From positions 1 through 22,182 of IMG/VR virus record IMGVR_UViG_3300039191_000054: DNA of 22,182 nt, one strand, 5' to 3'. Positions 6,203 to 15,738 of this stretch are shown here, piece after piece. The first letter of the stretch is position 1. Each line of letters opens with the position of its first letter. This DNA is from a virus. Made by a program: the position numbers and the translations under genes. The notes under the pieces were generated by a model. The model saw nothing but the letters and a program-made list of their open reading frames with translations. It made no database searches and had not been told where the DNA came from.

Positions 6203-7668
6203 TGGATGCTCATGGTAGGTACAAAGAGTTGGAAACAACCAGACAGCCTTACCTAGACCGAGCGAGAACCTGTTCATCCATAACGATTCCATCCCTGTAT
6301 CCTGAAGAGGGTACTGAGGATGATGCCTTAAGAGTCCCCGAACAAGGACTAGGAGCAAGGGCCGTAAAGAATCTTGCCTCTAAGTTACTTTTAGGACTCT
6401 TCCCGCCTAATCAAGCATTCTTCCGATTAAGTATTGTCGATGAGGATCTTAACGCTCAAATCAAAGCCGGAGAGAAGGCAGAGATTGAGAAGGATTTAAT
6501 GACGTATGAACGTATTGTTCGCTCGTCCCTCGATAAGAAGTACTTAAGACTTAAGCTATACCAAATCCTACGCTTACTTATAGTTGGCGGTAACAGTCTT
6601 CTATACAAGCACAAGGAAGGTTTCAAAGCCTACAAGTTAGATACCTATGTTGTATCAAGATTCCCATCAGGAAAGATAGACGACCTCATTATCCGTGAGA
6701 CTCTCCCAAAGACTAGTATTCCTGAGGGTATCGACCAGTCAACTGGAGTTGAACAACCTTCAGATGGTAAGTCAGTCTACATTTACACAGTCGTTAAGCA
6801 TCACGAAACTAAAATGGACGTTCATCAAGAGATTGAAGGACAGCTCGTGCCGGACAGTGAGAGAACCTATCCAAACGAAAAAGCCCCTTTTGTATGCTTA
6901 AGAATGAATGCGATTGACGGTGAAGATTATGGACGTTCCTACGTTGAAGAACATATTGGTGACTTGTATAACTACGAGAAACTAAGTGGAAGTGTCAATA
7001 AGATTACCGCCGCGATTGCCCGATTGATATGGCTCGTTAACCCGAACTCAAGTACGAACATTAGTAACCTGAATAAAGCTAAAGATGGTGAATTTGTATC
7101 AGGTCGTAAAGACGACATTGAGGCCTTACTTGTAGATAAGAATGCAGACTTACAGGCGATGGAGAACAGAGGGCTTAGGCTTGAAGATTCCATTAAAAAG
7201 AGCTTCATGCTCATGGAGGCAATACAACGTGCAGGCGAACGAGTAACCGCCGAAGAGATTAGGCGATTAGCAGGTGACTTGGATGTAACTCTAGGTGGCA
7301 CGTACAGTCTACTCGCAGAGGAATTACAATTACCTATCGTTAGGATCGTTCTTGATGAAGCAACCAAAAGCAAAGCAGTAGAGAAGTTACCTAAGGGTAT
7401 TGAACCTATTGTGGTCACTGGTATTGATGCAATGGGAAAGGCCGCCGAGTTAACAAAGCTCAGCTCATTCTTGGAGCAAATCATGCCGCTAGGTCAGGAA
7501 GTAATTAAAGAATACGTTGATGTTGAAGGCTATATGACTCGCGTAGCAGTGGCAACAAATATCGACACTGAGGGCTTAATACGCAAACAGAAAGATGTCG
7601 AAGCTAGTCGTCAGGCACAAGCACAACAACAATCCGCGCAAGATGTCGCAGGGAACGTACTCAAGTAA
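6199..7668 (+). CDS. Portal protein (T7 gp8-like head-tail connector)
   Basis: This 489-residue protein follows T7 gp8 along its length: YLDRARTCSSITIPSLYP near the N-terminus, GARAVKNLASKLLLGLFPP (about 54-72), LLIVGGNSLLY, DGEDYGRSYVEEHIGDLYNY, VSGRKDDIEALL, and GERVTAEEIRRLAGDLDVTL followed by GGTYSLLAEELQLPIVR. It forms the dodecameric ring through which DNA is packaged and ejected, nucleates head assembly and joins the tail. It is slightly shorter than T7 gp8 (about 536 residues), mainly at the glutamine- and alanine-rich C-terminus. AGGAG lies seven bases before ATG 6199; the next codon is also ATG and could be the start. Confidence 0.97.
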   Translation: MMDAHGRYKELETTRQPYLDRARTCSSITIPSLYPEEGTEDDALRVPEQGLGARAVKNLASKLLLGLFPPNQAFFRLSIVDEDLNAQIKAGEKAEIEKDLMTYERIVRSSLDKKYLRLKLYQILRLLIVGGNSLLYKHKEGFKAYKLDTYVVSRFPSGKIDDLIIRETLPKTSIPEGIDQSTGVEQPSDGKSVYIYTVVKHHETKMDVHQEIEGQLVPDSERTYPNEKAPFVCLRMNAIDGEDYGRSYVEEHIGDLYNYEKLSGSVNKITAAIARLIWLVNPNSSTNISNLNKAKDGEFVSGRKDDIEALLVDKNADLQAMENRGLRLEDSIKKSFMLMEAIQRAGERVTAEEIRRLAGDLDVTLGGTYSLLAEELQLPIVRIVLDEATKSKAVEKLPKGIEPIVVTGIDAMGKAAELTKLSSFLEQIMPLGQEVIKEYVDVEGYMTRVAVATNIDTEGLIRKQKDVEASRQAQAQQQSAQDVAGNVLK

Positions 7669-7680
7669 TAAGGAGACATT

Positions 7681-8352
7681 ATGGAATTAACGAAAGAAGA
7701 AGAACAAGCGCATAACGCTAAGATGCTCAAAGCCGCCGAGGGTGGAGAAGAAGAAGAAAACCCAGATACTAGCAACAAAGAGTTACCTGAAGGTGTCTCA
7801 ATGGAAGACCTCCTTGCTATGTATAAAACTAAGCAGGAAGCAGATGAAGCCTCTAAGACACACGAACAAGACACTGAAACAGGTGACGAAGGCGATTCTA
7901 AAGAAGGTGACGAAGGCGATCAAGCAGATGATACCGCACCTACAAGTGAAGACCGTATTAAGTCTCTTGAAGATGAGCTAGTTCAAACTAAGATTTTCAA
8001 TGAGGCAGGCAGTGAAGAAGCATATAACGCTTTACGCAAGCAAGCCGAAGAAACTCTTTCAGACGCTCAATTATCCTTAATGAATACCGCGATCACGGAA
8101 GGTTCAGCAGAACAGGCCACAGCGGCAGTACAGTTAATGAAAACGATGTTTAGCTCAGCAACCAATCAGGATGCACCTAAAGAGCTTAACGCACAACATT
8201 TAGAAGGCACAACGACTCCCTCTTCGAACTCATTTCAAGATGAAGGTGATTTCACAGCGGCACTCGAAAACCCTCTATACAAACAGATGAATCAGCGCGG
8301 TGAGAAATATCGCAAAGAAGTCACACGTAAGCTATCAAACAGCAACTTTTAG
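7681..8352 (+). CDS. Scaffolding / capsid assembly protein (T7 gp9-like)
   Basis: The 223-residue protein is highly acidic, with glutamate/aspartate runs through the first 105 residues, as expected for a scaffold that guides procapsid assembly and then leaves. The C-terminus (DFTAALENPLYKQMNQRGEKYRKEV) has the short basic helical region of T7-like scaffolds that contacts the capsid protein. A perfect 15-base direct repeat (7882-7896 and 7906-7920) encodes GDEGD twice in the acidic domain. It lies between portal and capsid genes, exactly as T7 gene 9, and has an AGGAG ribosome site five bases before the ATG. Sequence identity in this family is low, so composition, C-terminus and position carry the call. 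Confidence 0.93.
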   Translation: MELTKEEEQAHNAKMLKAAEGGEEEENPDTSNKELPEGVSMEDLLAMYKTKQEADEASKTHEQDTETGDEGDSKEGDEGDQADDTAPTSEDRIKSLEDELVQTKIFNEAGSEEAYNALRKQAEETLSDAQLSLMNTAITEGSAEQATAAVQLMKTMFSSATNQDAPKELNAQHLEGTTTPSSNSFQDEGDFTAALENPLYKQMNQRGEKYRKEVTRKLSNSNF

Positions 8353-8365
8353 GAACTAATAAACA

Positions 8366-9406
8366 ATGACATTTCCAGTAGACAAAGCAGCATCCCGCTC
8401 AGGCCAGTTCGACTCAGAAGGTAATTCTCGTGAGTTGTACGTCAAGTTATTTAGCGGCGAAGTACTAACAGCATTTCACGACACAAACCTAGCACTTTCA
8501 TTGACTCGTGTTAAGACTATCTCAAGTGGTAAATCTTACTCGTTCCCACTATTAGGTCGTACCAAAGCAACCTATCACAAGCCCGGTCAATTGATTGATG
8601 CTAACAAGATTCCACATACGGAACGTTTAGTCTCAATTGACGACATCGCAATCTCTCCTGTATTTGTTGCAGACATTGATGAAGCAATCGCTCATTATGA
8701 TTCTCGTGCCCCTTACTCAGACGAATGTGGTGAAGCTCTAGGCGATATGGTTGACCGTAAGTGTTTCCGTACAATTGCTCAAGCGGCCCTAATCACAAGC
8801 AAGTCTCTTGCTACAGCGGCAGGTCTTAAAGCATTAGATGATGAACCATACACATCTAACATTCAGCTAGGTTCAGCAGGCGATGAAGATAACGGCGCGA
8901 AACTTGTAGATGCGATCTATAAAGCTCGTACTCAATTCAAATTGGCTAAGATTAAAGAACAGCCAGTTGTCGTATTCCCACCTGAGCAATATGAAGCTCT
9001 TATCAACGTTAATGATGTAACGAAAGTCGCATGGATTAACAAAGATACAGGCGGTGCAGGTTCGGTCTCTGAAGGTTCTATCGCACGTATTGCAGGTATG
9101 ACTATCTATGAGACTAACAACTTGCCACAGGAAGATGAGTCTTCTGCACTAGCAGATAATGAAGCGACCCCTCTTACAATCGCTGAAGGTGGTTCAGGTA
9201 ATGAAGCTAAGTATCTTGGTGATTACTCTGCAATCGTAGGCTTAGTATTCTCTATGTCAGCAATGGCAACCGTGAAGCTAATCGACGTGACTACTAAAGT
9301 TGTTGATGAGCCTCTACGTTTAGGTTCTACCATCTTAGGTAAACTTGCAGTAGGCCATGACGTATTACGTCCGTGCTGTGCAGTAGCGATCCTTAAATCA
9401 GCTTAA
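8366..9406 (+). CDS. Major capsid protein (T7 gp10A-like)
   Basis: This 346-residue protein (T7 gp10A is about 345) aligns clearly by eye: SGEVLTAFHDTNLALSLTR, ISSGKSYSFPLLGRTKATYH, a PGQLID loop, HTERLVSIDDI and DIDEAIAHYDSRAPYSDECG match the HK97-fold N-terminal half of T7 gp10. It forms the icosahedral shell. TAGGA lies about ten bases before the ATG. T7 produces a longer 10B form by -1 frameshifting; here the -1 frame near the end closes immediately and I see no slippery site, so a single form is expected. A strong terminator follows 30 bases after the stop. Confidence 0.97.
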   Translation: MTFPVDKAASRSGQFDSEGNSRELYVKLFSGEVLTAFHDTNLALSLTRVKTISSGKSYSFPLLGRTKATYHKPGQLIDANKIPHTERLVSIDDIAISPVFVADIDEAIAHYDSRAPYSDECGEALGDMVDRKCFRTIAQAALITSKSLATAAGLKALDDEPYTSNIQLGSAGDEDNGAKLVDAIYKARTQFKLAKIKEQPVVVFPPEQYEALINVNDVTKVAWINKDTGGAGSVSEGSIARIAGMTIYETNNLPQEDESSALADNEATPLTIAEGGSGNEAKYLGDYSAIVGLVFSMSAMATVKLIDVTTKVVDEPLRLGSTILGKLAVGHDVLRPCCAVAILKSA

Positions 9407-9435
9407 TAACACCTAGTCACTAACGACTATACAAT

Positions 9436-9467
9436 GCCTCAAGGATTCGTTCTTGGGGCTTTTTTTT
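9436..9467 (+). terminator. Intrinsic terminator after the capsid gene
   Basis: GCCTCAAG (9436-9443) pairs with CTTGGGGC (9452-9459) in an 8-bp stem containing one T-G wobble, with an 8-base loop, followed by eight Ts (9460-9467). This is a classical rho-independent terminator, in the place of T7 T-phi between genes 10 and 11. It would reduce transcription into the tail genes relative to the capsid gene. The rest of the 74-base gap holds nothing else I can recognise. Confidence 0.9.
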
Positions 9468-9480
9468 CGAGGTAAACAAA

Positions 9481-10068
9481 ATGAATAAACTAACAGTTAT
9501 AAACGGCATGTTAGCTCTCATAGGTGAAGCACCTGTTAACACTCTTGAAGAACCTGATGGTGTCACAGCGAAGGCTATACGCATTCTTGATGATGAAGTC
9601 ATTATGATGCAGGGGAAGAACTACTGGTTCAATCAGTATCCGGCACTCCTACCTTTAGATACTAACAATGAGATTATGCTCCCGAGTAATGTATCTCGTG
9701 TGGATGCTAACAACACAAGTATCATTCAGAGAGGTCTCAAGCTCTACAATAAGTACAACAACACATTCGTATTTGCGACACCAATTAGGGTCTCCCTTAC
9801 GGTTACACTGAGCTTTGAAGAGCTACCCTTGACAGCAAGACTATTAGTTAAAGCAACCGCTGAGTGGTTCTATGAGATGCAGGAACAGGGTGATAACTCT
9901 ATATCCAATGCACTCAGGTACACGATGGATAGATGCAATACGATGTTTCAAGATGAGAACCTTCAACAGCAGAACAACAATGTATTCAACAATCCTGAAG
10001 TAGCAGAAAGAGCTAACCGTCAAGTATTAGGTGGTGGAAGTCTTGCGCATGACGTGCGAGGTTACTAA
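9481..10068 (+). CDS. Tail tubular protein A (T7 gp11-like)
   Basis: The 195-residue product (T7 gp11 is 196) begins with the family's characteristic opening: TVINGMLALIGEAPVNTLE, then a helical stretch ending in a tryptophan-containing segment (MMQGKNYWFNQYPALLPL) and LPSNVSRVDANN. A later helix (LLVKATAEWFYEMQEQGDNS) is also typical. The protein forms the ring joining the portal to the tail nozzle. It is the first gene after the terminator and has GAGG nine bases before the ATG. Its stop overlaps the next start as TAATG. Confidence 0.94.
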   Translation: MNKLTVINGMLALIGEAPVNTLEEPDGVTAKAIRILDDEVIMMQGKNYWFNQYPALLPLDTNNEIMLPSNVSRVDANNTSIIQRGLKLYNKYNNTFVFATPIRVSLTVTLSFEELPLTARLLVKATAEWFYEMQEQGDNSISNALRYTMDRCNTMFQDENLQQQNNNVFNNPEVAERANRQVLGGGSLAHDVRGY

Positions 10069-12692
10069 TGTTAATCACACAGAAAATCAAAACATTGACA
10101 GGTGGTGTAACCCAACAGAGCATCACAGACCGAAGCCCTAATCAATTAACAGCACAGACCAATTGTATCAACTCGCTCGTGTCAGGACTGAGAACAAGGC
10201 AAGCCACATGGCTCAATGCCGTCTTAGCGACTGAAGGCGATGAAGACTTACCGAACTCCCATAAACACCAAGTAAATAGAGATGCCCTTGAGAAGTATCT
10301 GATGTATGTCAACGCCGATAATGTATCAGTATTCGACAAGATATCAGGCAACAAGTACCCCTTAGAAATTGAAGATGATGCAGAGAATTACCTTAAGATA
10401 CTCAGCGATGTCAATCCTGTAGATGCCTTTCGAACTATCACAAGTGCAGATACCACGTACCTTCTGAATAAGACTCAGCCTGTTTATCGGGAATTGAGAG
10501 ACATTGATTATGTCGCAGAGGATACAACTCGCCACCAGTTCAAATTGATTGCCTTATGGGGTAACAGGAACCAAGGTGGTAGCTATGAGTTTTCCAGTGG
10601 AACTGAGACAGTCACCTCAAGTATCGAACAAGGCCTAGCGGTAGCTTCGGCTAACCTACAGTCACTATTAGATTCTGTAACAGATGATACTTATACGACA
10701 ACTCGTGTAGGTTCTTCAGTTTACCTTGATGTCCCAACTTCAGGAAGTGTCCCAACAGTGGTCAACGACTCCTATGTATGGCGATTGCAACCAAGTGGTA
10801 CTAATAAGGTTTATCTTAATATCCTGACTGTATCGGAAGTCTCAGTGATTGAGCCTCTTGATGAACTCTCACGAACTTACTTGATACATGTCACTCAAGC
10901 TGATTATAGTGTTAAGTACTCAGTGTCAGTAGGTAATTCAACAGTTACTCACACGACTCCTGAGGCAACGACAGATAGAGCGCGAGCAGGCCTAAGCATT
11001 GAGAACATACACGATGAACTCAGCTCAGCTATCAACGGCCTATCGGATGCAAGTGCGATAAGTACCGGAAGCTATGTCGAGATTGTTACGAGTGAAGCAG
11101 TTGATGTATCCGTAGAAGATGATCTTAATAACTTCAGCTTAAAGATTGTCGGTAAGACAGTCGCACTATTCACAGACTTGCCACTCAAAGCCCCTAATGA
11201 TTACCGTGCGAAAGTTACAGGTGAACTAGGTGATGAGTCACTAGGTTATTGGGTAGCATATAATGAGTCACGGAATGCTTGGGTTGAATCAAGGCATCCT
11301 AATGAAGTTCATGGTATCGACAAGGCCACAATGCCCCACATCTTAGTGAGACTTAACAAAGCATCTTATGCAGACTCAGCGAACCCTTTAGGTATCTACT
11401 TTAAATTATCACAAGGTAATTGGTCGGATAGACTCTACGGAGATGATGCGGCTACACCTTTCCCGACATTCGTATCGGAGTGGGATAACGTCAACAATGT
11501 GCCTATATTAGAGCGAACTATCAACGCCATGACTTTTCATAGGAACAGGCTTGTGTTCAGCTCAGATGAGAACATTACGATGAGCGAGTCAGCTATATTT
11601 AATAACTTCTTCAGGACTACCGCCGAGGCACTCAAAGACTCAGACCCTATAGATATTGGTGTACTCAGCACAGAGATTAACCCTATTGAAGCAATGTTAT
11701 CAGCTCAGAAAGAACTCATATTGTATGGCTCAAAGACTCAATATAGCTTACGTTCAGGTGATACGTTAAGTGCTAATACAGTGTTTGCAGACCCTCTCTC
11801 AAGCTACTCAGTTGATGGACTTGCCGCACCTCTATTCGCAGGTGATATGGTTTTCTTCTTGGTCAAGCGTAATGGTTACAGCGGCATCTTTATGTCAGCA
11901 ATCAATGAGCAACAGAACTCAGCAGTGGAGATCACAAGTCACGTACCAACATTCATTAAGGGTAAGCCTTTACGTATGACGGTAAGCACAACTGAAAGTA
12001 GATTGTTCGTGCAGACTGATGATGATGTTAGAGCAGTTTATGTATATGACTATAAGGTGGTTAACAGAGAGAACGTTCACAGTGCATGGTCTTTATGGAA
12101 GTTCGATGATGAGGTAGTAGATTTGCATGTTGAGGACTCGTTACTAAGTGTTATCACTAAGACAGATAATACGTATTACTCAGAGTTTATGACACTAGAT
12201 GCAGATTATGGTGAGGATGATTATGGTTACAAGTTGGCCCTAGATAGAATACGGCCCTATGTTGATGGTGAAGATATTCCCACAGGTGAGCGAGTAGTTG
12301 CGTTGCCTTATGGAACAGTTATTGGTAAACCTATTAGCATGAGCTTTAAGATGTCCCCGATATTTATGCGAGACAAAGAGCGTGAGACTGTTATTGATGG
12401 AAGGCTTCAGGTTAAGAAAGCCTCCCTCTCAGTAAAGGATACTCAGAAGTTTGATATTAAAGTGATACGCAAAGGAAGATCCGAAGGGAATAACAACATG
12501 AGTAGCCGCACGGTTGGTCAGACAGGGATTACTCTCAGTGAACCTACGCTAGTCAGCAAGGTATTCTCAGCGAATGTCGATGGTAATACCAAGACCACAG
12601 AGATACTAATCAGCTCAGACGCTAGTTACATCAGTAGCTTTCAACGACTCATATGGACAGGAAGATATACAAGAAGGCAACGCAGTGTATGA
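10068..12692 (+). CDS. Tail tubular protein B / nozzle (T7 gp12-like)
   Basis: The 874-residue protein begins LITQKIKTLTGGVTQQSITD, the conserved start of T7 gp12 (ISQSIKNLKGGISQQ). It shares later blocks such as TMPHILVRLNKASY, FHRNRLVFSSDENITMSESA, LILYGSKTQYSLRSGDTLS and ITSHVPTFIKG. The C-terminus (FQRLIWTGRYTRRQRS) matches the conserved end (GCGWEGNYLRRS). It forms the hexameric beta-propeller nozzle of the short tail. At 874 residues it is somewhat longer than T7 gp12 (794); the extra length lies mainly in the region from about residue 160 to 360, which is rich in serine, threonine and valine and probably adds a beta domain. It overlaps both neighbours. Confidence 0.95.
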   Translation: MLITQKIKTLTGGVTQQSITDRSPNQLTAQTNCINSLVSGLRTRQATWLNAVLATEGDEDLPNSHKHQVNRDALEKYLMYVNADNVSVFDKISGNKYPLEIEDDAENYLKILSDVNPVDAFRTITSADTTYLLNKTQPVYRELRDIDYVAEDTTRHQFKLIALWGNRNQGGSYEFSSGTETVTSSIEQGLAVASANLQSLLDSVTDDTYTTTRVGSSVYLDVPTSGSVPTVVNDSYVWRLQPSGTNKVYLNILTVSEVSVIEPLDELSRTYLIHVTQADYSVKYSVSVGNSTVTHTTPEATTDRARAGLSIENIHDELSSAINGLSDASAISTGSYVEIVTSEAVDVSVEDDLNNFSLKIVGKTVALFTDLPLKAPNDYRAKVTGELGDESLGYWVAYNESRNAWVESRHPNEVHGIDKATMPHILVRLNKASYADSANPLGIYFKLSQGNWSDRLYGDDAATPFPTFVSEWDNVNNVPILERTINAMTFHRNRLVFSSDENITMSESAIFNNFFRTTAEALKDSDPIDIGVLSTEINPIEAMLSAQKELILYGSKTQYSLRSGDTLSANTVFADPLSSYSVDGLAAPLFAGDMVFFLVKRNGYSGIFMSAINEQQNSAVEITSHVPTFIKGKPLRMTVSTTESRLFVQTDDDVRAVYVYDYKVVNRENVHSAWSLWKFDDEVVDLHVEDSLLSVITKTDNTYYSEFMTLDADYGEDDYGYKLALDRIRPYVDGEDIPTGERVVALPYGTVIGKPISMSFKMSPIFMRDKERETVIDGRLQVKKASLSVKDTQKFDIKVIRKGRSEGNNNMSSRTVGQTGITLSEPTLVSKVFSANVDGNTKTTEILISSDASYISSFQRLIWTGRYTRRQRSV

Positions 12693-13147
12693 CCACAAAG
12701 ATAACCTTAGATGTCACAGAGGACTTTGCGGGTTATATAGGAATGAACCTTAAGCCTACAGACATCCTAGAATTAAAGTCGATGTATGGTATTAAAGGTG
12801 AGCAGAAGCGGAGAGCGGCAATCATAAGGTCGTTTAAAGGAAGCTACAAAATCGTAGGGCTAATCTTTAAGGATAAGCCCTGCGCTATAGCGGGAGTGGA
12901 TATTAAAGGTAGGATATGGATGGTCAGTACATTGTATATTGATAAGTGTACCCGCTTCATATTGAATAATTACCGCAAGATAATAACAATACTCTCATAT
13001 GGATTACCCGCCAGTGTTCTATTCAACCAGATAGACCCGCTCAGTATTAAAACAATCAGATTACTTAAGAGATTAGGCTTCAAGATAACTCAAGAACGCC
13101 ACTCTAGGTATTTACGTATCGAGGTACAAAATGACTGCAAAAGTTAA
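12689..13147 (+). CDS. T7 gp13-like protein (GNAT-like fold), 152 aa
   Basis: The segment CAIAGVDIKGRIWMVST followed by FILNNYRKIITIL and IKTIRLLKRLGFKITQE follows T7 gp13 (FPLAIGG...CWFVTS...KFRKLIMEYR...HIRFLKTIGAVF), the 'internal virion protein A' family (DUF2833). Its strand-helix order resembles a GNAT acetyltransferase. The last block is the usual 'aiRllkklGFk' helix and strand of GNAT proteins, but no acetyl-CoA loop is evident, so enzymatic activity is unproven. T7 gp13 is required for particle assembly. I chose ATG 12689, which overlaps the preceding stop by ATGA and aligns better with the family, over the in-frame ATG 12653 that would overlap by 40 bases. It overlaps the next gene by 17 bases. 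Confidence 0.82.
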   Translation: MTTKITLDVTEDFAGYIGMNLKPTDILELKSMYGIKGEQKRRAAIIRSFKGSYKIVGLIFKDKPCAIAGVDIKGRIWMVSTLYIDKCTRFILNNYRKIITILSYGLPASVLFNQIDPLSIKTIRLLKRLGFKITQERHSRYLRIEVQNDCKS

Positions 13148-13676
13148 AAAACCAAGAAGTACCACCGGACAAATGGCAGATGCAGGAGGTGACTTTGTTT
13201 CAACGTTCATAACAGGACTTCTTAATAATAAAGCACAAGCGAAAGCAATGCGCAGAGAAAGAGACGCAATGGTTCTCAATGCTTCAAGCAAAAGTAAAGC
13301 CACTGGTACTAGTACAAACTTAACCATCACACAATCAGCCGAGAAAGAATCTCAGGTCGGAAGGAAAGCTCTACGACTTAAAGGTTCAGCTCAAGCTTCA
13401 GCGGCAAGTTCGAACTTAACAGGAACAAGTGTAACCGCGATTGCTCAGGACATCGAAAAGAATGCAAAATATTCAATGGGCGTTATTCGTAGAAACGCAG
13501 AGAATGCTATCAACGTTAACCGAATGCGTAACAAGCAACTATTTGATGCGAACTCTAAGACAATCTCTCAGATGAAACCTAAGTCAACTTGGGAAGTATT
13601 CAAAGGCGCGGCAATTGACACAGCTCTTACAGCTTCAGGAAAGGCAATCAGTATAGCAACCGGAGGAGTGAAATAA
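13131..13676 (+). CDS. Internal virion protein B (T7 gp14-like)
   Basis: The 181-residue protein (T7 gp14 is 196) is alanine-, serine- and asparagine-rich and helical. It has the family-like central segment LRLKGSAQASAASSNLTGTS followed by a long helix with asparagine and arginine repeats (VIRRNAENAINVNRMRNKQ), and a hydrophobic C-terminus (AAIDTALTASGKAISIATGG). In T7, gp14 is part of the internal core and is ejected into the host outer membrane to form a channel for DNA entry. The call rests on order (between the gp13-like and gp15-like genes), size and composition, with moderate sequence resemblance. The start lies within the end of the preceding gene. Confidence 0.84.
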   Translation: MTAKVKKPRSTTGQMADAGGDFVSTFITGLLNNKAQAKAMRRERDAMVLNASSKSKATGTSTNLTITQSAEKESQVGRKALRLKGSAQASAASSNLTGTSVTAIAQDIEKNAKYSMGVIRRNAENAINVNRMRNKQLFDANSKTISQMKPKSTWEVFKGAAIDTALTASGKAISIATGGVK

Positions 13677-15724
13677 TGGCAAGAAGTGATATAAGAAATA
13701 CTATTGGCAATCTCATACCCTCAGGCCGTCTTGATAATCAAGGTGCGGCTAATGCGTATGCGATAACGAAACCAATTAAAGAAATAAAAGATCCTGTGGA
13801 GGCAGGCATATCGAACGGACTTAAGAATCTAAGCAGAGGTATTAGTAAGAGGGTCGCTAACGATGATAGAGATAGACGTAACCAGAACGCAAAAGATAAG
13901 CGTAAAGTCGAGAGTGAACAGTTAGCTTTAGACAAGATTAATGCAGAGTCCAGTTATCGGAAGCACATGAATAACTTTAAGGATGTCGCTACGAGGCATT
14001 CAGAAGATATGGTGAACCTTAATGAATCTGAGTTTAATGAGAAACATGCTGATGAACTTTTAGGATTTGACGCTAATCAGATCGAAAATAAAGTCCTTAG
14101 GGAATCTTATAAAGCTCAGATTGAAGATGTTAAAAGCTCAGCATTCTCAGGCGCACAGAACGAGAGATTCTCAAGGGAGCGTATAACTCGTGGTGAAGAA
14201 TACGCCGATGAACTTGTGAATGATGGAGACCCTGAAGAACTTAATGAGTACTTTCAATTAACACAAGATGCAGGAATGAGTGAAGATGAGCAATGGGGCG
14301 CACTTTTGGCAAGTGTTACTCGTCAAGTTGAAAGTGGCAACATCGCATCAGTCGCGATTGTGCAAGAAAAGATGAAGACGATTAAAGACTTAGACCTACG
14401 TAAAGAGATTGCCCGAGAGTTCAGCCATTTCTACGGTAAGAGCGATGTCATTAATTATGCGAATCGGAAGCAAATAAAGATAAACTTTGAAGATGCTACG
14501 ACCTCAGATGAGATTGATAATCTTGTAGCCACTCATGGTTTAAAAAGCTATACCGCCGCGAGTAACAAAGCATACAAGCGTGTCGAGAAAATTGATGTGA
14601 TTGACCATGCAGGAACTTCGATGGATGTTGTTCTTAATAAGACTGGTGATGTTGATGAGCTTGATATGTTTAGAGGCCGCGAGATTACTGTTAAAGGTCA
14701 AGGTGGCACTCATAAAGTTACCATCACAGAAGCTATGGTTAATCAACGTGTTACAGACTTTGCAAACTCACTAAGGGTTGACCGTGAGAATACCAATGCA
14801 ATAGGCCGCTATCATAAGCTACTCACGAAGAACCATGAGCTACCCACAGGCATTACAAGTGAATACAGTAACTTTGTAGCAGAAATCACAGCGTATGACC
14901 CTAAAGTCGCAAAGACTGAAGGATTAGGCTTTATAGATTTCGTGCAAGATAATTACGATACATTTGTGGACTTAGGTGATTGGCTCGATAAAGCAGGCAA
15001 TGTGAATAACGTAGCGAGAAAGCTAGGCATTGAACCTAAGAGTCGTGAAGGTACAGTCATTCGGTTATACGATACCTTACGTAACAACCAGAACTTAGCC
15101 CCTGAGAAAGCTTGGGAGCAGGCAAGTAGAATGGTTCGTGTAAATGATACGACAGTCCCTATGGAGAAGTCCTCGAAGTATAGCGGAATGCTTGAAGGTA
15201 ATGGTATGCAAACAGGTGTTCTTCAAGACCTTATGCTCAATGGTAGACAGAAAGCTGAAGCTATTGAATATACAGATTATGCAAGTAGAAGTATGACAGC
15301 TGATGCCATTAAGACTCAGCTTGTTAAAATGTATGGGGATCAGAACGAGATAGTCGAAGGTTGGCGCGTGAATGATTTTCCTGAGTTCTCTCGCATTATT
15401 GGTAAGGACATACTGAAAGATTATGCTGAAGATGTCACCCCTGAGGTAGTCATAGAAAGTCTATTGGAAACAACAGGCATCATTAAAGATGAATACGCCG
15501 AGGCTTCATTCGAACCTTCAACACAGCAAGTTATCATTTCAGGAAACTTCGAGAATGAGGATGGTGATACCGAAAAGAATGTCTATACCATCCCTCTATA
15601 TGAGATTAAGACTTTCATTAAAGAAGAATACAAAGACGACTTTCTGACCACTGATGGTCTTGAAGATTACAATAAAAATGATGTATTCCTAGACTCACCA
15701 CAGGCGGCAATATGGGTTAGGTAA
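13676..15724 (+). CDS. Internal virion protein C (T7 gp15-like)
   Basis: This 682-residue protein (T7 gp15 is 747) is charged and almost entirely helical after a short N-terminal tail. A highly basic stretch occurs at about residues 55-80 (RGISKRVANDDRDRRNQNAK), followed by long helical segments. It starts at a TAATG overlap with the gp14-like gene behind a strong GGAGGAG site and immediately precedes the gp16-like gene. In T7, gp15 and gp16 leave the capsid during infection and form a periplasmic tube for DNA translocation. Sequence recognition alone is modest; gene order, size and helical composition make the call secure. Confidence 0.86.
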   Translation: MARSDIRNTIGNLIPSGRLDNQGAANAYAITKPIKEIKDPVEAGISNGLKNLSRGISKRVANDDRDRRNQNAKDKRKVESEQLALDKINAESSYRKHMNNFKDVATRHSEDMVNLNESEFNEKHADELLGFDANQIENKVLRESYKAQIEDVKSSAFSGAQNERFSRERITRGEEYADELVNDGDPEELNEYFQLTQDAGMSEDEQWGALLASVTRQVESGNIASVAIVQEKMKTIKDLDLRKEIAREFSHFYGKSDVINYANRKQIKINFEDATTSDEIDNLVATHGLKSYTAASNKAYKRVEKIDVIDHAGTSMDVVLNKTGDVDELDMFRGREITVKGQGGTHKVTITEAMVNQRVTDFANSLRVDRENTNAIGRYHKLLTKNHELPTGITSEYSNFVAEITAYDPKVAKTEGLGFIDFVQDNYDTFVDLGDWLDKAGNVNNVARKLGIEPKSREGTVIRLYDTLRNNQNLAPEKAWEQASRMVRVNDTTVPMEKSSKYSGMLEGNGMQTGVLQDLMLNGRQKAEAIEYTDYASRSMTADAIKTQLVKMYGDQNEIVEGWRVNDFPEFSRIIGKDILKDYAEDVTPEVVIESLLETTGIIKDEYAEASFEPSTQQVIISGNFENEDGDTEKNVYTIPLYEIKTFIKEEYKDDFLTTDGLEDYNKNDVFLDSPQAAIWVR

Positions 15725-15738
15725 TACGAGGAGACAAC

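Noticed and set aside
9380-9410. Programmed frameshift giving a longer capsid form, as T7 10B
   Set aside because: The -1 frame meets a stop immediately near the gene end and no slippery heptamer is evident.
9412-9436. T7-promoter-like string (ACGACTATA) before the terminator
   Set aside because: It lacks the rest of the T7 consensus and lies upstream of a terminator, where a promoter would make little sense; probably chance.
10358-10365. CCCCTTAG, a partial match to the two-copy motif
   Set aside because: Only the last eight bases match, and it lies inside the conserved tail tube B coding sequence.
12653-12688. Upstream ATG start for the gp13-like gene
   Set aside because: It would give a 40-base overlap and 12 extra residues not matching the family. 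ATG 12689 has the usual ATGA coupling.
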